From Clostridia bacterium (GTDB taxonomy: Bacteria; Bacillota; Clostridia; Peptostreptococcales; Anaerovoracaceae): DNA of 27,300 nucleotides. The notes below the pieces were generated by a model. That model had not been told where the DNA came from, searched no databases, and was given only the letters and a program-made list of their open reading frames with translations. Numbering within the stretch: position 1 is the stretch's first letter; each line of letters starts with the position of its first letter. A program made the position numbers and the translations under genes. The stretch spans positions 1-27,300 of the forward strand of contig CAAFTW010000062.1 in the NCBI GenBank assembly GCA_900766045.1, in the 5' to 3' direction. Below, one piece after another: positions 1-7,799 of this stretch.

Positions 1-72
1 AAGAATTTGATCATAACCAACACATCAAGAGGAAACGATGTAAAACTAAATGACGTTTACAATACCATGTAA
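1..72 (+). CDS. 3' end of an unidentified gene (partial)
   Basis: Frame 1 is open from the window edge and ends at TAA 70-72, giving 23 residues that end in NDVKLNDVYNTM. The other two forward frames stop early. The fragment is too short to assign to a family. Its AT-rich composition matches the ectodomains of the surface proteins in this window, so it may be the tail of another surface or secreted protein, but that is inference. A run of seven Gs lies just downstream (90-96). Confidence 0.35.
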   Translation, partial: KNLIITNTSRGNDVKLNDVYNTM

Positions 73-318
73 TTCGCAGGACAACATCAGGGGGGGTGCC
101 GCTTTTCACGATGCTTGTTTTATTGGTTCGTTATTCCGAAGTAATAATTGCCGTAGGAAGACTGTGCTTTCTTCTGCAGGACGCGTTCGCTTGATCTGAT
201 TATGGGACATGGTGTATCCGATCGCGTCAATCCTGTTTAAGAAATGTTCAGATCTCCGTATAAATACAGATAGAGATGCACAGAAAAGCAGAGATAAATT
301 ACTTGAATATTAAGAATA

Positions 319-332
319 AAACGATATCGTTT
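319..332. promoter_or_regulatory. 14-bp perfect palindrome, possible operator
   Basis: AAACGAT followed directly by ATCGTTT is a perfect palindrome about 40 bp upstream of the -35 region assigned to the surface-protein gene. Its size and position suit an operator for a dimeric regulator. No regulator is identified. The rest of 73-368 shows no gene or recognisable element apart from the G7 run at 90-96. Confidence 0.35.
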
Positions 333-368
333 CATCGCAACTATCTGCTCTGATGAAAATATTTTGAT

Positions 369-397
369 TTACATTTCCCAGTTGTATGATATATAAT
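369..397 (+). promoter_or_regulatory. Putative sigma-A promoter of the surface-protein gene
   Basis: The -10 box TATAAT is at 392-397. A weak -35 (TTACAT, 369-374) lies 17 bp upstream. Transcription would start near 404, leaving a leader of about 54 nt before the start codon at 458. The -10 is perfect but the -35 is poor, so activation or another spacing is possible. Confidence 0.5.
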
Positions 398-457
398 TGT
401 CGTACTTCAGAGGGATATATGTTATTTTTATCACATCAGAGAAAAGGAGATTAATGG

Positions 458-3094
458 ATGAGAGGAAAACATTCACGAAATAGAAAGAACCGGCCGCTGG
501 TCATCGTGCTGAGTTTAGCGATGATTTTCTCGGCTATGACGGCGTTCTGGTCGTTTGGGGAGGGAGGAGACAGCAGTGGCGGCAGTACGCCGACGGTGAC
601 ATCTTCTTCCGGGACAGGAACGGAAAACCAGACTGGCAGTACAACTTCCAATGGAACAGAAGGCGATGGATCGCCTTCAACCGAGACGAATAAATCACCG
701 GTATCTGGCAACAGTTTAGTTCCGGGTACAGACAGTGGTACGCAGGTGCAAAGTAGTACGGGGGCTGCAGATAATAAGGCGTCGGATACAGGCGAGGAAT
801 GGGGGGCATCTTCAAATGCTGAAGGAAATGCTTATACCGTAATCTTCGATCCGAATACAGGCATGCATTCTATTCCAAATGCGGGAATGATTTTGTATTG
901 TATGAATAATAAGTTGGTGTGGCCACATGAAGAAATAGGCGTCAATGGAACCGTGCCAACATATTATAAACGTAGCGATTTGGATTCCACCGATTTTAGT
1001 AATAATGATAATGCATATCAATATTATAAAGAACATAGAGATGAATTTAAGCAGAAATTAGCTGCGATTCTTTATGCGGGATACCCAATTAATGGGTTGA
1101 ACTTATATAACATCAGTAATGAATCGAACACTCAATCATTAACAGAAGAACAATGTAACAATATGCTAAATGCTCCTACAATTTTACGAGAAGCGTTTCC
1201 AGATAGCATTGGGGATCATATATTTACCTATGAGAATTTACAGGAAGGTACAGATGAATATAAATATATTCAAAAATTTCTAGATGATGTTAGAAAAGGT
1301 GTGAAAGATGAAAAGAATTTAACAACAGCTAAAATTACATCGATGCCATTTTATAAATTAGTGTTCTTATTAAATTCTAAAGACGGTTTGAAGAGCTATC
1401 CACAAGTCTATTCATCTGAAGATGTTTCTGTCAGTAAAGCAGTTATGGCAACAAATTCTGCTGTTTGGAAATTGATGGCCGACTACAAGGTAAATGATAA
1501 CGATATAAGTACGCTTTCTTCAGATCTTGCTAATAATATCTATAATGCATCAACAAAATCTGCATCATTAGGCACTGAAGAACCGGTTTCGAATTCTATC
1601 AAGCTCGTGAGCGCTGATGGTTCGGATCCATCGTTTAAGTATAAAAATGGGAAATGGTATAGTGGAAAATTAAAGATTCATGAAAGTGGCCCGTATACAG
1701 GGTTGACATATACCATAAGTTGTTCTAATGGTGATGTTAAACCATTAGGTAATATTAATCAGGTGACTTCGGATCAGGAGTTTATTCTTGAATCTGATAC
1801 CAAACCGGAAAACGTTCGAGTGACAGCTACATCTTCTGAAATACAATGGATTAAGTCTTTAGCTGTTTTTTCTCCGAGTGGTAATCCGGACATCACAAAG
1901 AATGGGACAACAACACATTATCAAAATATGATCGGTGTTGAGATTGGGAAAACTACAATTTCTACAGATTTATCCATCGGTAGTAAACCAGCCTCTGATA
2001 CGGGAACACTGACGTTAAATAAAATCTTCGATGGTGCAGGAGCTGCTTCGCTTACGGACAGCGAGAAAGAGAACCTGTCTTTTGACATTAAGGACAGCAG
2101 CGGAAAGACTTTTGTAACCGTTCCGTATAAAGATTTTACGGATGGATCCTGTAAGATTGAGGGCATTCCTGTCGGAACTTACACGGTTCAGGAAAAAGGA
2201 ATTTCTGACAAAGTTACGACCAAGTATATTGTCGGAAGTAAAGAAACGCAGAAGATTACAATTTCAAAAGATGGATCTTCAGCAATGACAATCACGAACA
2301 CATATCCGGATAATCCACCGGCAGTCCCAGTCGTCCCGTCAGTAACTGTCACCCCTGCTTCCGCCGACCTCCGCGTCCAGAAGCTCATCATCGGCAACGA
2401 CGGAAACTGGCCGGAAGGCGCATCGTTTACGATGAACCTGCAGGCAAAGGATAACGCGCCAATGCCGAACGGCACGGTAAACGGGGTGAAGAGCATCACC
2501 GTCAGCAGTGAGAGCCCGGCGTCCTTTGGAACGATCCAGTACGAGAAGGCTGGAACATATCATTACATTGTCACGGAAAGCAAGGGCAGTGATAAGAATT
2601 TCACCTATGATGAAACCCAGCACCCGGTGACGGTGACAGTAACCGAAAGCGCCGATCACAAGCTGACAGCATCGATTTCCGGCGGAAACTCCTCCGGCAT
2701 CGTGGAAATCAGCAACCATTACACCAAGCCGAAAGAAGATAACGGCGGCAAAGAGGAAAACAGCGGCGGAAACAAGACGAACGGGAGCACGAACAACTCT
2801 TCCGGCAAGAATTCTTCCGGAGGAAGTAAGACCAACGGTTCCACGTCGAGCAAGACGAATGGTCAGGTTCAGCCGGCCAATACCAAGACGCTGAAAAACA
2901 GTCTGGCAAAGACCAATCCGTCAGGATCCGCGGACTCTTCCGGAAACGCTTCCGGTTTCCTCGTCCGCACCGGAGACCAGACTGACTTGGCTGTGATGAT
3001 CGCGCTCTTGCTCACCTCGGCCTGCGGACTGGCTGGCGTTCTGGCACTGAAGAAAAAACGCCGTGATGACCGGACTTCCGAGGACCGTCAGTAA
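458..3094 (+). CDS. Wall-anchored surface protein with thioester-like, CnaB and FctA-type pilin domains
   Basis: This 878-residue protein should be exported and linked to the cell wall by a sortase, acting as an adhesin or pilus-like protein. AAGGAG at 444-449 supports the start. Residues 1-34 form a signal peptide. A Ser/Thr/Gly-rich stretch follows to about 125. Next is a thioester-type (TQXA-like) domain with Cys148 in LYCMNN and, where TQxAVW is expected, TNSAVW at 332-337: the glutamine partner is Asn333. A CnaB-like domain spans about 517-616. An FctA/Spy0128-type isopeptide domain spans about 636-756, with Lys642, Glu707 and Asn753 in the expected places. A Gly/Ser/Asn/Lys-rich stalk leads to the sorting signal LVRTGD (835-840), a membrane segment and a basic tail. 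The DNA for residues of about 125-515 is much more AT-rich than the stalk, suggesting module exchange. No sortase gene is in the window. The domain calls come from pattern recognition of conserved motifs, not from a search. Confidence 0.9.
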   Translation: MRGKHSRNRKNRPLVIVLSLAMIFSAMTAFWSFGEGGDSSGGSTPTVTSSSGTGTENQTGSTTSNGTEGDGSPSTETNKSPVSGNSLVPGTDSGTQVQSSTGAADNKASDTGEEWGASSNAEGNAYTVIFDPNTGMHSIPNAGMILYCMNNKLVWPHEEIGVNGTVPTYYKRSDLDSTDFSNNDNAYQYYKEHRDEFKQKLAAILYAGYPINGLNLYNISNESNTQSLTEEQCNNMLNAPTILREAFPDSIGDHIFTYENLQEGTDEYKYIQKFLDDVRKGVKDEKNLTTAKITSMPFYKLVFLLNSKDGLKSYPQVYSSEDVSVSKAVMATNSAVWKLMADYKVNDNDISTLSSDLANNIYNASTKSASLGTEEPVSNSIKLVSADGSDPSFKYKNGKWYSGKLKIHESGPYTGLTYTISCSNGDVKPLGNINQVTSDQEFILESDTKPENVRVTATSSEIQWIKSLAVFSPSGNPDITKNGTTTHYQNMIGVEIGKTTISTDLSIGSKPASDTGTLTLNKIFDGAGAASLTDSEKENLSFDIKDSSGKTFVTVPYKDFTDGSCKIEGIPVGTYTVQEKGISDKVTTKYIVGSKETQKITISKDGSSAMTITNTYPDNPPAVPVVPSVTVTPASADLRVQKLIIGNDGNWPEGASFTMNLQAKDNAPMPNGTVNGVKSITVSSESPASFGTIQYEKAGTYHYIVTESKGSDKNFTYDETQHPVTVTVTESADHKLTASISGGNSSGIVEISNHYTKPKEDNGGKEENSGGNKTNGSTNNSSGKNSSGGSKTNGSTSSKTNGQVQPANTKTLKNSLAKTNPSGSADSSGNASGFLVRTGDQTDLAVMIALLLTSACGLAGVLALKKKRRDDRTSEDRQ

Positions 3095-3104
3095 ACGGTT
3101 TTTT
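3084..3104 (+). terminator. Short terminator hairpin with the stop codon in its loop
   Basis: ACCGT (3084-3088) pairs with ACGGT (3095-3099), followed by a T run to 3104. The loop CAGTAA contains the stop codon of the surface-protein gene. The stem is only 5 bp, so it is probably weak on its own; a second hairpin lies 70 bp downstream. Confidence 0.4.
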
Positions 3105-3173
3105 CGGAGACAATCCGAACAAGTTAAGAGAATGGCTTTCCATTTCGTCTGCGTTTCTGCAGACTGATCCGGC

Positions 3174-3208
3174 GGCTGGACTGTGCTGAGCATGGTCCGG
3201 CCGTTTTT
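3174..3208 (+). terminator. Rho-independent terminator
   Basis: GGCTGGAC (3174-3181) pairs with GTCCGGCC (3195-3202) with one G-U pair, followed by GTTTTT. This is the stronger of the two terminator candidates after the surface-protein gene. From 3209 to the next gene at 3538 there is no coding region or clear promoter. Confidence 0.65.
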
Positions 3209-3537
3209 AGCGGGAAACTCTGTTGCTGTGTATCCGTTATTGATGAAGATCTCCAGCTGGGGAATCTTCGCTCGACTGATTGCTCTTTAAAAAGGTATGC
3301 ATAATGAGTGAATAATCAAGGGGCAGTACATTCCTGATAAAAAGGAAATTAAGCTGACCTTGCTTATTGCATTTCTATCTTTGGAGTAAGATGATAAGAT
3401 AGAGGTAAGAGGGATAAGAGCGGATAATCCATGAAGCGGAGACAGAAAATCTGCAGACTGCGCAGAAGTAAGAACATTTCCGGATCCTTTTACATCCTCT
3501 GAACATCGCCGTGAAAATGCATTATAATGGAGGGAGT

Positions 3538-4329
3538 ATGAACATACAGGCAGTTTACGGCGTCCTGATACCGTTTATGGGAACGACTCTGGGAGCAGGA
3601 TGCGTATTCTTTATGAGAAATCAGTTAAGTCAGAAAGTAGAGCGGATCCTGCAGGGATTCGCAGCCGGCGTCATGACGGCGGCATCGGTCTGGAGCCTTC
3701 TGCTTCCGTCCATGGAGCAGAGCCGTGCCATGGGAAAGCTGGCGTTTTTCCCTGCATTCGCCGGGTTCTGGATCGGCACACTGTTCCTGCTTCTGCTGGA
3801 CCACGTGATTCCGCATCTCCATCTGAACGGCGAGGAGGCCGAGGGGCCGTCCGGGGCTAAAAGCCGCCTGACCAAGACGGCGATGATGGTTCTGGCCGTC
3901 ACCCTGCATAATATTCCGGAGGGAATGGCCGTCGGCGTGGTCATCGCAGGATGGCTGGGCGGAAACGCCGGACTGACTGCCGGAGGCGCGCTGGCCCTGT
4001 CCCTGGGCATCGCGATCCAGAATTTTCCTGAAGGAGCCATCATTTCTATGCCGCTGCATTCTGAAGGCATGGGAAAGGGAAAATCGTTTCTCGGCGGCTT
4101 TCTGTCCGGAGTTGTGGAACCGGTCGGGGCGCTGATCACCATCGCGCTGTCCGAGCTGATGATTCCGGTTCTGCCGTATCTCCTGGGCTTTGCCGCCGGC
4201 GCGATGATTTACGTCGTGGTGGAAGAGCTGGTGCCGGAGATGTCGCAGGGCGAGCACAGCAACGTGGGCGTCATTATGTTTGCCGTCGGGTTTACCATGA
4301 TGATGGCCATGGACGTGGCGCTGGGCTGA
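3538..4329 (+). CDS. ZIP-family divalent metal transporter
   Basis: This 263-residue integral membrane protein belongs to the ZIP family (ZupT/GufA-like), which moves Zn2+, Fe2+ or Mn2+ into the cytoplasm. The signature is the pair of metal-site helices: HNIPEGMAVGV near residues 125-135 and the related QNFPEGAIISMP near 162-173, followed by helices with EPVGAL and EELVPE. About eight hydrophobic segments are visible, and the length suits the family. A His/Glu-containing loop (HVIPHLHLNGEEAEG) lies between the third and fourth segments, as usual. The start at 3538 is chosen because GGAGGGAG (3529-3536) sits just upstream; an in-frame ATG at 3511 would add nine residues with no better site. 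The metal specificity cannot be read from the sequence. The gene seems to be transcribed alone. Confidence 0.92.
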   Translation: MNIQAVYGVLIPFMGTTLGAGCVFFMRNQLSQKVERILQGFAAGVMTAASVWSLLLPSMEQSRAMGKLAFFPAFAGFWIGTLFLLLLDHVIPHLHLNGEEAEGPSGAKSRLTKTAMMVLAVTLHNIPEGMAVGVVIAGWLGGNAGLTAGGALALSLGIAIQNFPEGAIISMPLHSEGMGKGKSFLGGFLSGVVEPVGALITIALSELMIPVLPYLLGFAAGAMIYVVVEELVPEMSQGEHSNVGVIMFAVGFTMMMAMDVALG

Positions 4330-4369
4330 TCGTTCTGCAGACAAAAATCAATGCACAAGCGGAAAAGGT

Positions 4370-4395
4370 CCGGGTGGTGCTGCCCGGCAGTTTTT
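4370..4395 (+). terminator. Rho-independent terminator after the ZIP transporter
   Basis: CCGGG (4370-4374) pairs with CCCGG (4383-4387) and is followed by CAG and five Ts (4391-4395). The short GC-only stem plus T run makes a plausible terminator 40 bp after the transporter stop codon. Confidence 0.55.
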
Positions 4396-4520
4396 CACAG
4401 GACGGAGTTTCCTGATCAGAGAGATTACAGGCCGGAGACAGGCAGTGTGTTTCTGCGATCTGTGTAAACTGCAGCGAAGATCAGCAGATAAGAAGATAGA
4501 AGAAAATAAGAGGGTAAGCG

Positions 4521-5624
4521 ATGAAAAAGAAAAGATACAGGATTCATAAGAGATTTTACGTATTCGTGGCGCTGCTGGTCATTCTGATCGCAGCGCTGTG
4601 CGTCCACTTCCTTGGCGGGAGTTCTTTGTCCGGAAAGAATAAGGCGGCATCTGCGGGGAAATCACAGAAGACGCAGTCGGAAACGGTGAAAAAGAGCAGT
4701 AAGAGCAGGGCAGTGACAAAGACGGATTCTGCGCAGCCTCCGGCGGTGTCCGGCATCAAGACCATGCCTGCATCCTATGAAAACACTGCGCCGGCGAAGC
4801 AGCAGGGCAGCCTGCATGAGATTACCTACACGGTAAAAATCAACGGCGTGACCTATAAGCGTCCGGCGCTGGTCTACCTCCCGGCGGGCTACACGTCATC
4901 GAAGAAGTATAATATCTTCTATCTGATGCACGGCTACGGCGGCACATACCATACCTACCTTGGCTGGACCACTGGCGCGCGGCCGTTTAAGAACATTCTG
5001 GACCACATGATCGCGGACGGAAAGATCAAGCCGACCATCGTCGTTGGTGTGGAATATAACTCAGCATACGGCAATTATTACTACGGCCAGCTGGACACGG
5101 TAAGCAAGGAGATCGTGCAGAATCTGGCGCCGGTTGTGGAGTCAAAGTATTCGACTTATGCGGCTTCTACGAGTGAAGAGGGCCTGACGGCATCCAGAGC
5201 ACACCGTGCAATCGGCGGATTCTCCATGGGCGGCTGTGCGACCTGGCGTGCGCTGAAGAATTATGCCGACGTTTTCCAGTATTATCTGCCGATGAGCATG
5301 CCGATGTACTATTACGGAAGTTCCGGCGGCTATGAACAGAGCCAGAGCAAAAGCAGCGCAAAGGAAATCGCTGCTGCCGTGAAGAAAAAGGCGGCCGGGA
5401 AGAAGGTCTATGTATTCGCGGCGACGGGAACGGCAGACATGATGAATCAGGGCACCGAAATGCAGGCGAAGGACCTCAGCGGCCATACCGGCTTTACCTG
5501 GGTTGACCCGTCATCCAGCTTCCGTAAGGGAAACATCACCTTCTACTCCTGGCAGGGACACAGCCACAGCTATATGCAGACTTATCCGTATCTGTATAAC
5601 GGCCTGATGCGCTTCTTCGGGTAA
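4521..5624 (+). CDS. Exported alpha/beta-hydrolase esterase (feruloyl-esterase/esterase D-like)
   Basis: This 367-residue protein is of the putative esterase type (PF00756-like), which includes feruloyl and acetylxylan esterases and mycolyltransferase-type enzymes. A basic start followed by a hydrophobic segment at about 12-32 gives a signal peptide or signal anchor. A Ser/Lys-rich linker to about 85 then places the catalytic domain outside the membrane. The fold is marked by PALVYLPAGY, YLMHGYGG, the nucleophile elbow GGFSMGG with Ser235, and a C-terminal histidine in WQGHSHS (His347 or His349). The acid is probably an Asp in the stretch before it. Such enzymes often remove ester side groups from plant polysaccharides, but the substrate here is unknown and no glycosidase is nearby. 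The ribosome binding site (AAGAGGG) is modest. Confidence 0.87.
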   Translation: MKKKRYRIHKRFYVFVALLVILIAALCVHFLGGSSLSGKNKAASAGKSQKTQSETVKKSSKSRAVTKTDSAQPPAVSGIKTMPASYENTAPAKQQGSLHEITYTVKINGVTYKRPALVYLPAGYTSSKKYNIFYLMHGYGGTYHTYLGWTTGARPFKNILDHMIADGKIKPTIVVGVEYNSAYGNYYYGQLDTVSKEIVQNLAPVVESKYSTYAASTSEEGLTASRAHRAIGGFSMGGCATWRALKNYADVFQYYLPMSMPMYYYGSSGGYEQSQSKSSAKEIAAAVKKKAAGKKVYVFAATGTADMMNQGTEMQAKDLSGHTGFTWVDPSSSFRKGNITFYSWQGHSHSYMQTYPYLYNGLMRFFG

Positions 5625-5647
5625 GTTGCTGGTAGTAAAAAAATCGG

Positions 5648-5680
5648 ATAACTCGAGAGGGCATATCGTCCTCTCGTTAT
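5648..5680 (-). terminator. Hairpin with a T run on the minus strand
   Basis: ATAACTCGAGAGG (5648-5660) and CCTCTCGTTAT (5670-5680) form an inverted repeat with a two-base bulge. Seven As at 5637-5643 would read as a T run on the minus strand four bases past the stem. It could stop leftward transcription reading through from the Big_2-rhodanese gene, and may also act with the next hairpin for the esterase gene. Confidence 0.45.
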
Positions 5681-5693
5681 ACAATTAACCCAT

Positions 5694-5754
5694 ACGCTGC
5701 CCGCCCAACCCTTCTTTAACAGCGTCTCTGCTGCACAGGCGGGCAGCGTTTTTT
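5694..5754 (+). terminator. Strong Rho-independent terminator after the esterase
   Basis: ACGCTGCCCGCC (5694-5705) pairs perfectly with GGCGGGCAGCGT (5738-5749), followed by six Ts (5749-5754). The 32-nt loop carries a small inner CAGC/GCTG hairpin. It lies 70 bp past the esterase stop codon. From 5755 to 5945 nothing else is recognisable. Confidence 0.8.
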
Positions 5755-5945
5755 GTGTGACACTTCGATGCATAATCGCTGGCTGGCTTCGCAGCCGTGT
5801 TTTCCTGCCGAACAGGGGCGGGGATGCAGTGGTGGTGAAGGTCAGTAAACAGGAGAGATGATCAGAAAACGGGAATGAAAGTTGAGGTATACCGCATACA
5901 CGTCATGTGTGCCCGCTGTGTGTGGGGCTGCAGGGACAATGAAAG

Positions 5946-5984
5946 GCCGGTGCCGGAAGCTGCGTCTGCAGCTCCGGCACCGGC
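5946..5984. terminator. Very GC-rich hairpin between convergent genes
   Basis: GCCGGTGCCGG and CCGGCACCGGC, extended inward by AGCTG/CAGCT, form a near-perfect stem of about 16 bp. A short T-rich stretch follows on either strand. It lies between the convergent esterase and Big_2-rhodanese genes and is probably a bidirectional terminator. The 260 bp between it and the end of the rhodanese gene show no coding signal. Confidence 0.6.
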
Positions 5985-6246
5985 TTCATCTTTTCAATGC
6001 TTTAATTATGCGCAATCTGGCAGCATGTGTGAACTGCCGGCTGCTACTTGCAGGAAGCTGACCCAGTGCGCTGTTTTTCGATTCATCATCGGCAAACGAC
6101 CTGCATCTGCTGGCCGGTCTTCCCGCGAGAAGGCTGTTTCCTCAATGCCGTGCGTTCAGATTCCGTCAGCAGCACTCGCCGCCTGCAGTACATGTATACT
6201 TCCCTGCACTCTGCGCATTACATGGAACTGTCAGCGGCAGCTCCGC

Positions 6247-7227
6247 TTATTTTGCTGCGTTCAGTGCGTTCAGTGCGATGTATCCGCCTGCCAGGTTGTA
6301 GATGTTGGATTCACTGACACCTGCTTCTTTGAGGAGTGTGTATCCCTTTCTTGCATATGCATTTCCGGAGTAGCAGAGAACGACGTATTTGGTTCCTGCC
6401 GGGTCGCCCTTGATGGCTGTCTGGATTGCAGCAAGTGCCTGATCGTGCGCGGAGTCGGATTTTACATAAGCGTCCATATCGGCGTTAACTGCGCCATCAG
6501 CATGACCTTTTGCATAATTTGCTGCTGCTCTGACGTCGATGAGTTTCCAGCCGGAAGTTTTATTGTCAGCAATGGACTTCACTTCTTCTGCACGGATTCC
6601 GTTCATGCCGGTTGTAACGGTGCAGGATGCGGTGAGACCAGTCTCATTGTTCTTGACGGTGATTGTGGTCTTTCCGTCTTTCACTGCAGTTACGACACCT
6701 TTGGCGTCGACCGTTGCGACTGTAGGGTCTGCAGATGTCCATGTCTCGCCCTTGTCGTAAACGCCCTTGCCGATGGAGTATCCCAGCTTGGCTGTTCCCT
6801 TGAAGGAAAGGAACTGCTGGTCCAGTGTGATGGCTGTCGGCTTTACGTCCTTAACCTTGATCTTGATGGAAGCTTTTACCTTCTTATTTACTGTGGATGT
6901 TGCAGTAATCTTTACGGTTCCGTTTTTCTTTCCGGTGACTACGCCGCTCTTGGAAACGGTGGCAACCTTGGTGTTGCTGGACTTGTAAGTCAGCTTCTTG
7001 GAAGCCTTTGCCGGCTTGATGCTCTTTACGGACAGCTTTGCAGCGGCTTTTACGTCGATGGTGGAGTAATCCGTTTTCAGAGTGATCTTAGTCGGCTTTA
7101 CGGTTTTCGCCTTGCTCTTGGCTTTTGCCGCATAGGAATTGCTGGTCATGCCTGCGTAAGCCAGGATCATGCCTGCGGACAGCGCGATGGTCAGAGCACG
7201 CTTCGTGAATGTAGATGTGAGTTTCAT
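6247..7227 (-). CDS. Secreted protein with two Big_2 domains and a C-terminal rhodanese domain
   Basis: This 326-residue exported protein joins two bacterial Ig-like (Big_2) domains to a single rhodanese domain. The signal peptide ends near Ala33 (SNSYA). The Big_2 repeats lie at about 43-128 and 129-207, each with the hallmark VATVSKSGVVTG or VATVDAKGVVTA strand. The rhodanese domain (about 212-326) has the entry motif LIDVRAAANYAKGH and the active loop VVLCYSGNA with Cys285, as in PspE-type sulfurtransferases. The lysine-rich Big_2 part could bind wall polymers and hold the enzyme at the surface. The start at 7227 follows GGGAGG at a 6-nt spacing; an upstream ATG at 7248 would add seven residues. 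It is divergent from the next operon, and two other exported rhodaneses lie 2-4 kb away. The sulfur donor and acceptor are unknown. Confidence 0.9.
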   Translation of the reverse strand: MKLTSTFTKRALTIALSAGMILAYAGMTSNSYAAKAKSKAKTVKPTKITLKTDYSTIDVKAAAKLSVKSIKPAKASKKLTYKSSNTKVATVSKSGVVTGKKNGTVKITATSTVNKKVKASIKIKVKDVKPTAITLDQQFLSFKGTAKLGYSIGKGVYDKGETWTSADPTVATVDAKGVVTAVKDGKTTITVKNNETGLTASCTVTTGMNGIRAEEVKSIADNKTSGWKLIDVRAAANYAKGHADGAVNADMDAYVKSDSAHDQALAAIQTAIKGDPAGTKYVVLCYSGNAYARKGYTLLKEAGVSESNIYNLAGGYIALNALNAAK

Positions 7228-7275
7228 CTTGTTCCTCCCTTGAATCATAGTAGATTAGTGTGAAATGAGTAATTT

Positions 7276-7319
7276 TTCACGCGTCATATATCTTTATTAT
7301 AGCCTGAAAATTGCGTGAA
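7276..7319 (-). promoter_or_regulatory. -10 element flanked by an inverted repeat, upstream of the Big_2-rhodanese gene
   Basis: On the minus strand TATAAT lies at 7301-7296. It is flanked by TTCACGC (7276-7282) and GCGTGAA (7313-7319), a perfect 7-bp inverted repeat. No good -35 is visible, which suits a regulated promoter. The repeat could be an operator. Confidence 0.4.
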
Positions 7320-7334
7320 GGCATCCGTGAAGAT

Positions 7335-7379
7335 TATGTATTGATAAAATCTATTCATGAAAGGCTATGTATCGGTAAA
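7335..7379. repeat. Two direct repeats of a 14-bp motif, 31 bp apart
   Basis: TATGTATTGATAAA (7335-7348) and TATGTATCGGTAAA (7366-7379) match at 12 of 14 positions and start 31 bp apart, about three helical turns. They sit between two divergent genes, so they could be activator or repressor sites. Confidence 0.4.
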
Positions 7380-7410
7380 TATGGTTCGTGGAATTATTAT
7401 CTGCAGAGTG

Positions 7411-7416
7411 TATAAT
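7411..7416 (+). promoter_or_regulatory. -10 element for the small protein/peptidase operon
   Basis: A perfect TATAAT lies 63 bp upstream of the start at 7479, without a convincing -35. The 14-bp direct repeats end 31 bp upstream, where an activator could compensate. Confidence 0.4.
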
Positions 7417-7478
7417 GAAACTGTCGTCTGCCTTGGACACTTGAGTACAGGGAGGAGAGAAATGCAGGAGGTCAGAAT

Positions 7479-7781
7479 ATGAACAGGCGGGAACAATTGA
7501 AGCAGGAACTGATCGCGGCGGTGGAAAAGCTTGGATATCCAGGAGAGTTCGGCGCGGTTATCGCGGACAGCCTGGGGACGGAGCTGACCATGAACCGGAT
7601 GCTGGCCTATCTGCGTGCGGCCAGTCCGGGAAGTGAAGAGGAGATCGCAGATGAGATGCTGGCGATTTTAAGTGACCGTGACCGCTGGCAGGAGAAGATC
7701 ATCAACGAGCATTATAACCGGAAATATAATGAATATCTCTGGTTTTACAGAAACCAGGATGAGAGTCCGGAGGAAGAATAG
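7479..7781 (+). CDS. Small conserved-type protein of unknown function
   Basis: This is a 100-residue, acidic, soluble protein with no signal peptide or membrane segment. It is predicted mostly alpha-helical (MNRREQLKQELIAAVEKLGY at the start, then DEMLAILSDRDRWQEKI) and ends in an acidic tail. AGGAGG at 7466-7471 is a strong ribosome binding site for this start. I have the impression that similar small proteins are common next to genes in clostridia, but I cannot name a family. It lies 18 nt before the M20 peptidase and is probably co-transcribed with it, so a link to that enzyme is possible but unproven. Confidence 0.75.
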   Translation: MNRREQLKQELIAAVEKLGYPGEFGAVIADSLGTELTMNRMLAYLRAASPGSEEEIADEMLAILSDRDRWQEKIINEHYNRKYNEYLWFYRNQDESPEEE

Positions 7782-7799
7782 AAAGGGAACAGGGATTTT

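Noticed and set aside
5875..7263. 462-codon cysteine-rich open frame on the plus strand
   Set aside because: It lies opposite the Big_2-rhodanese gene, which has a signal peptide, clear domains and a ribosome binding site. The plus-strand frame has low-complexity Cys/Gly content and no family resemblance.
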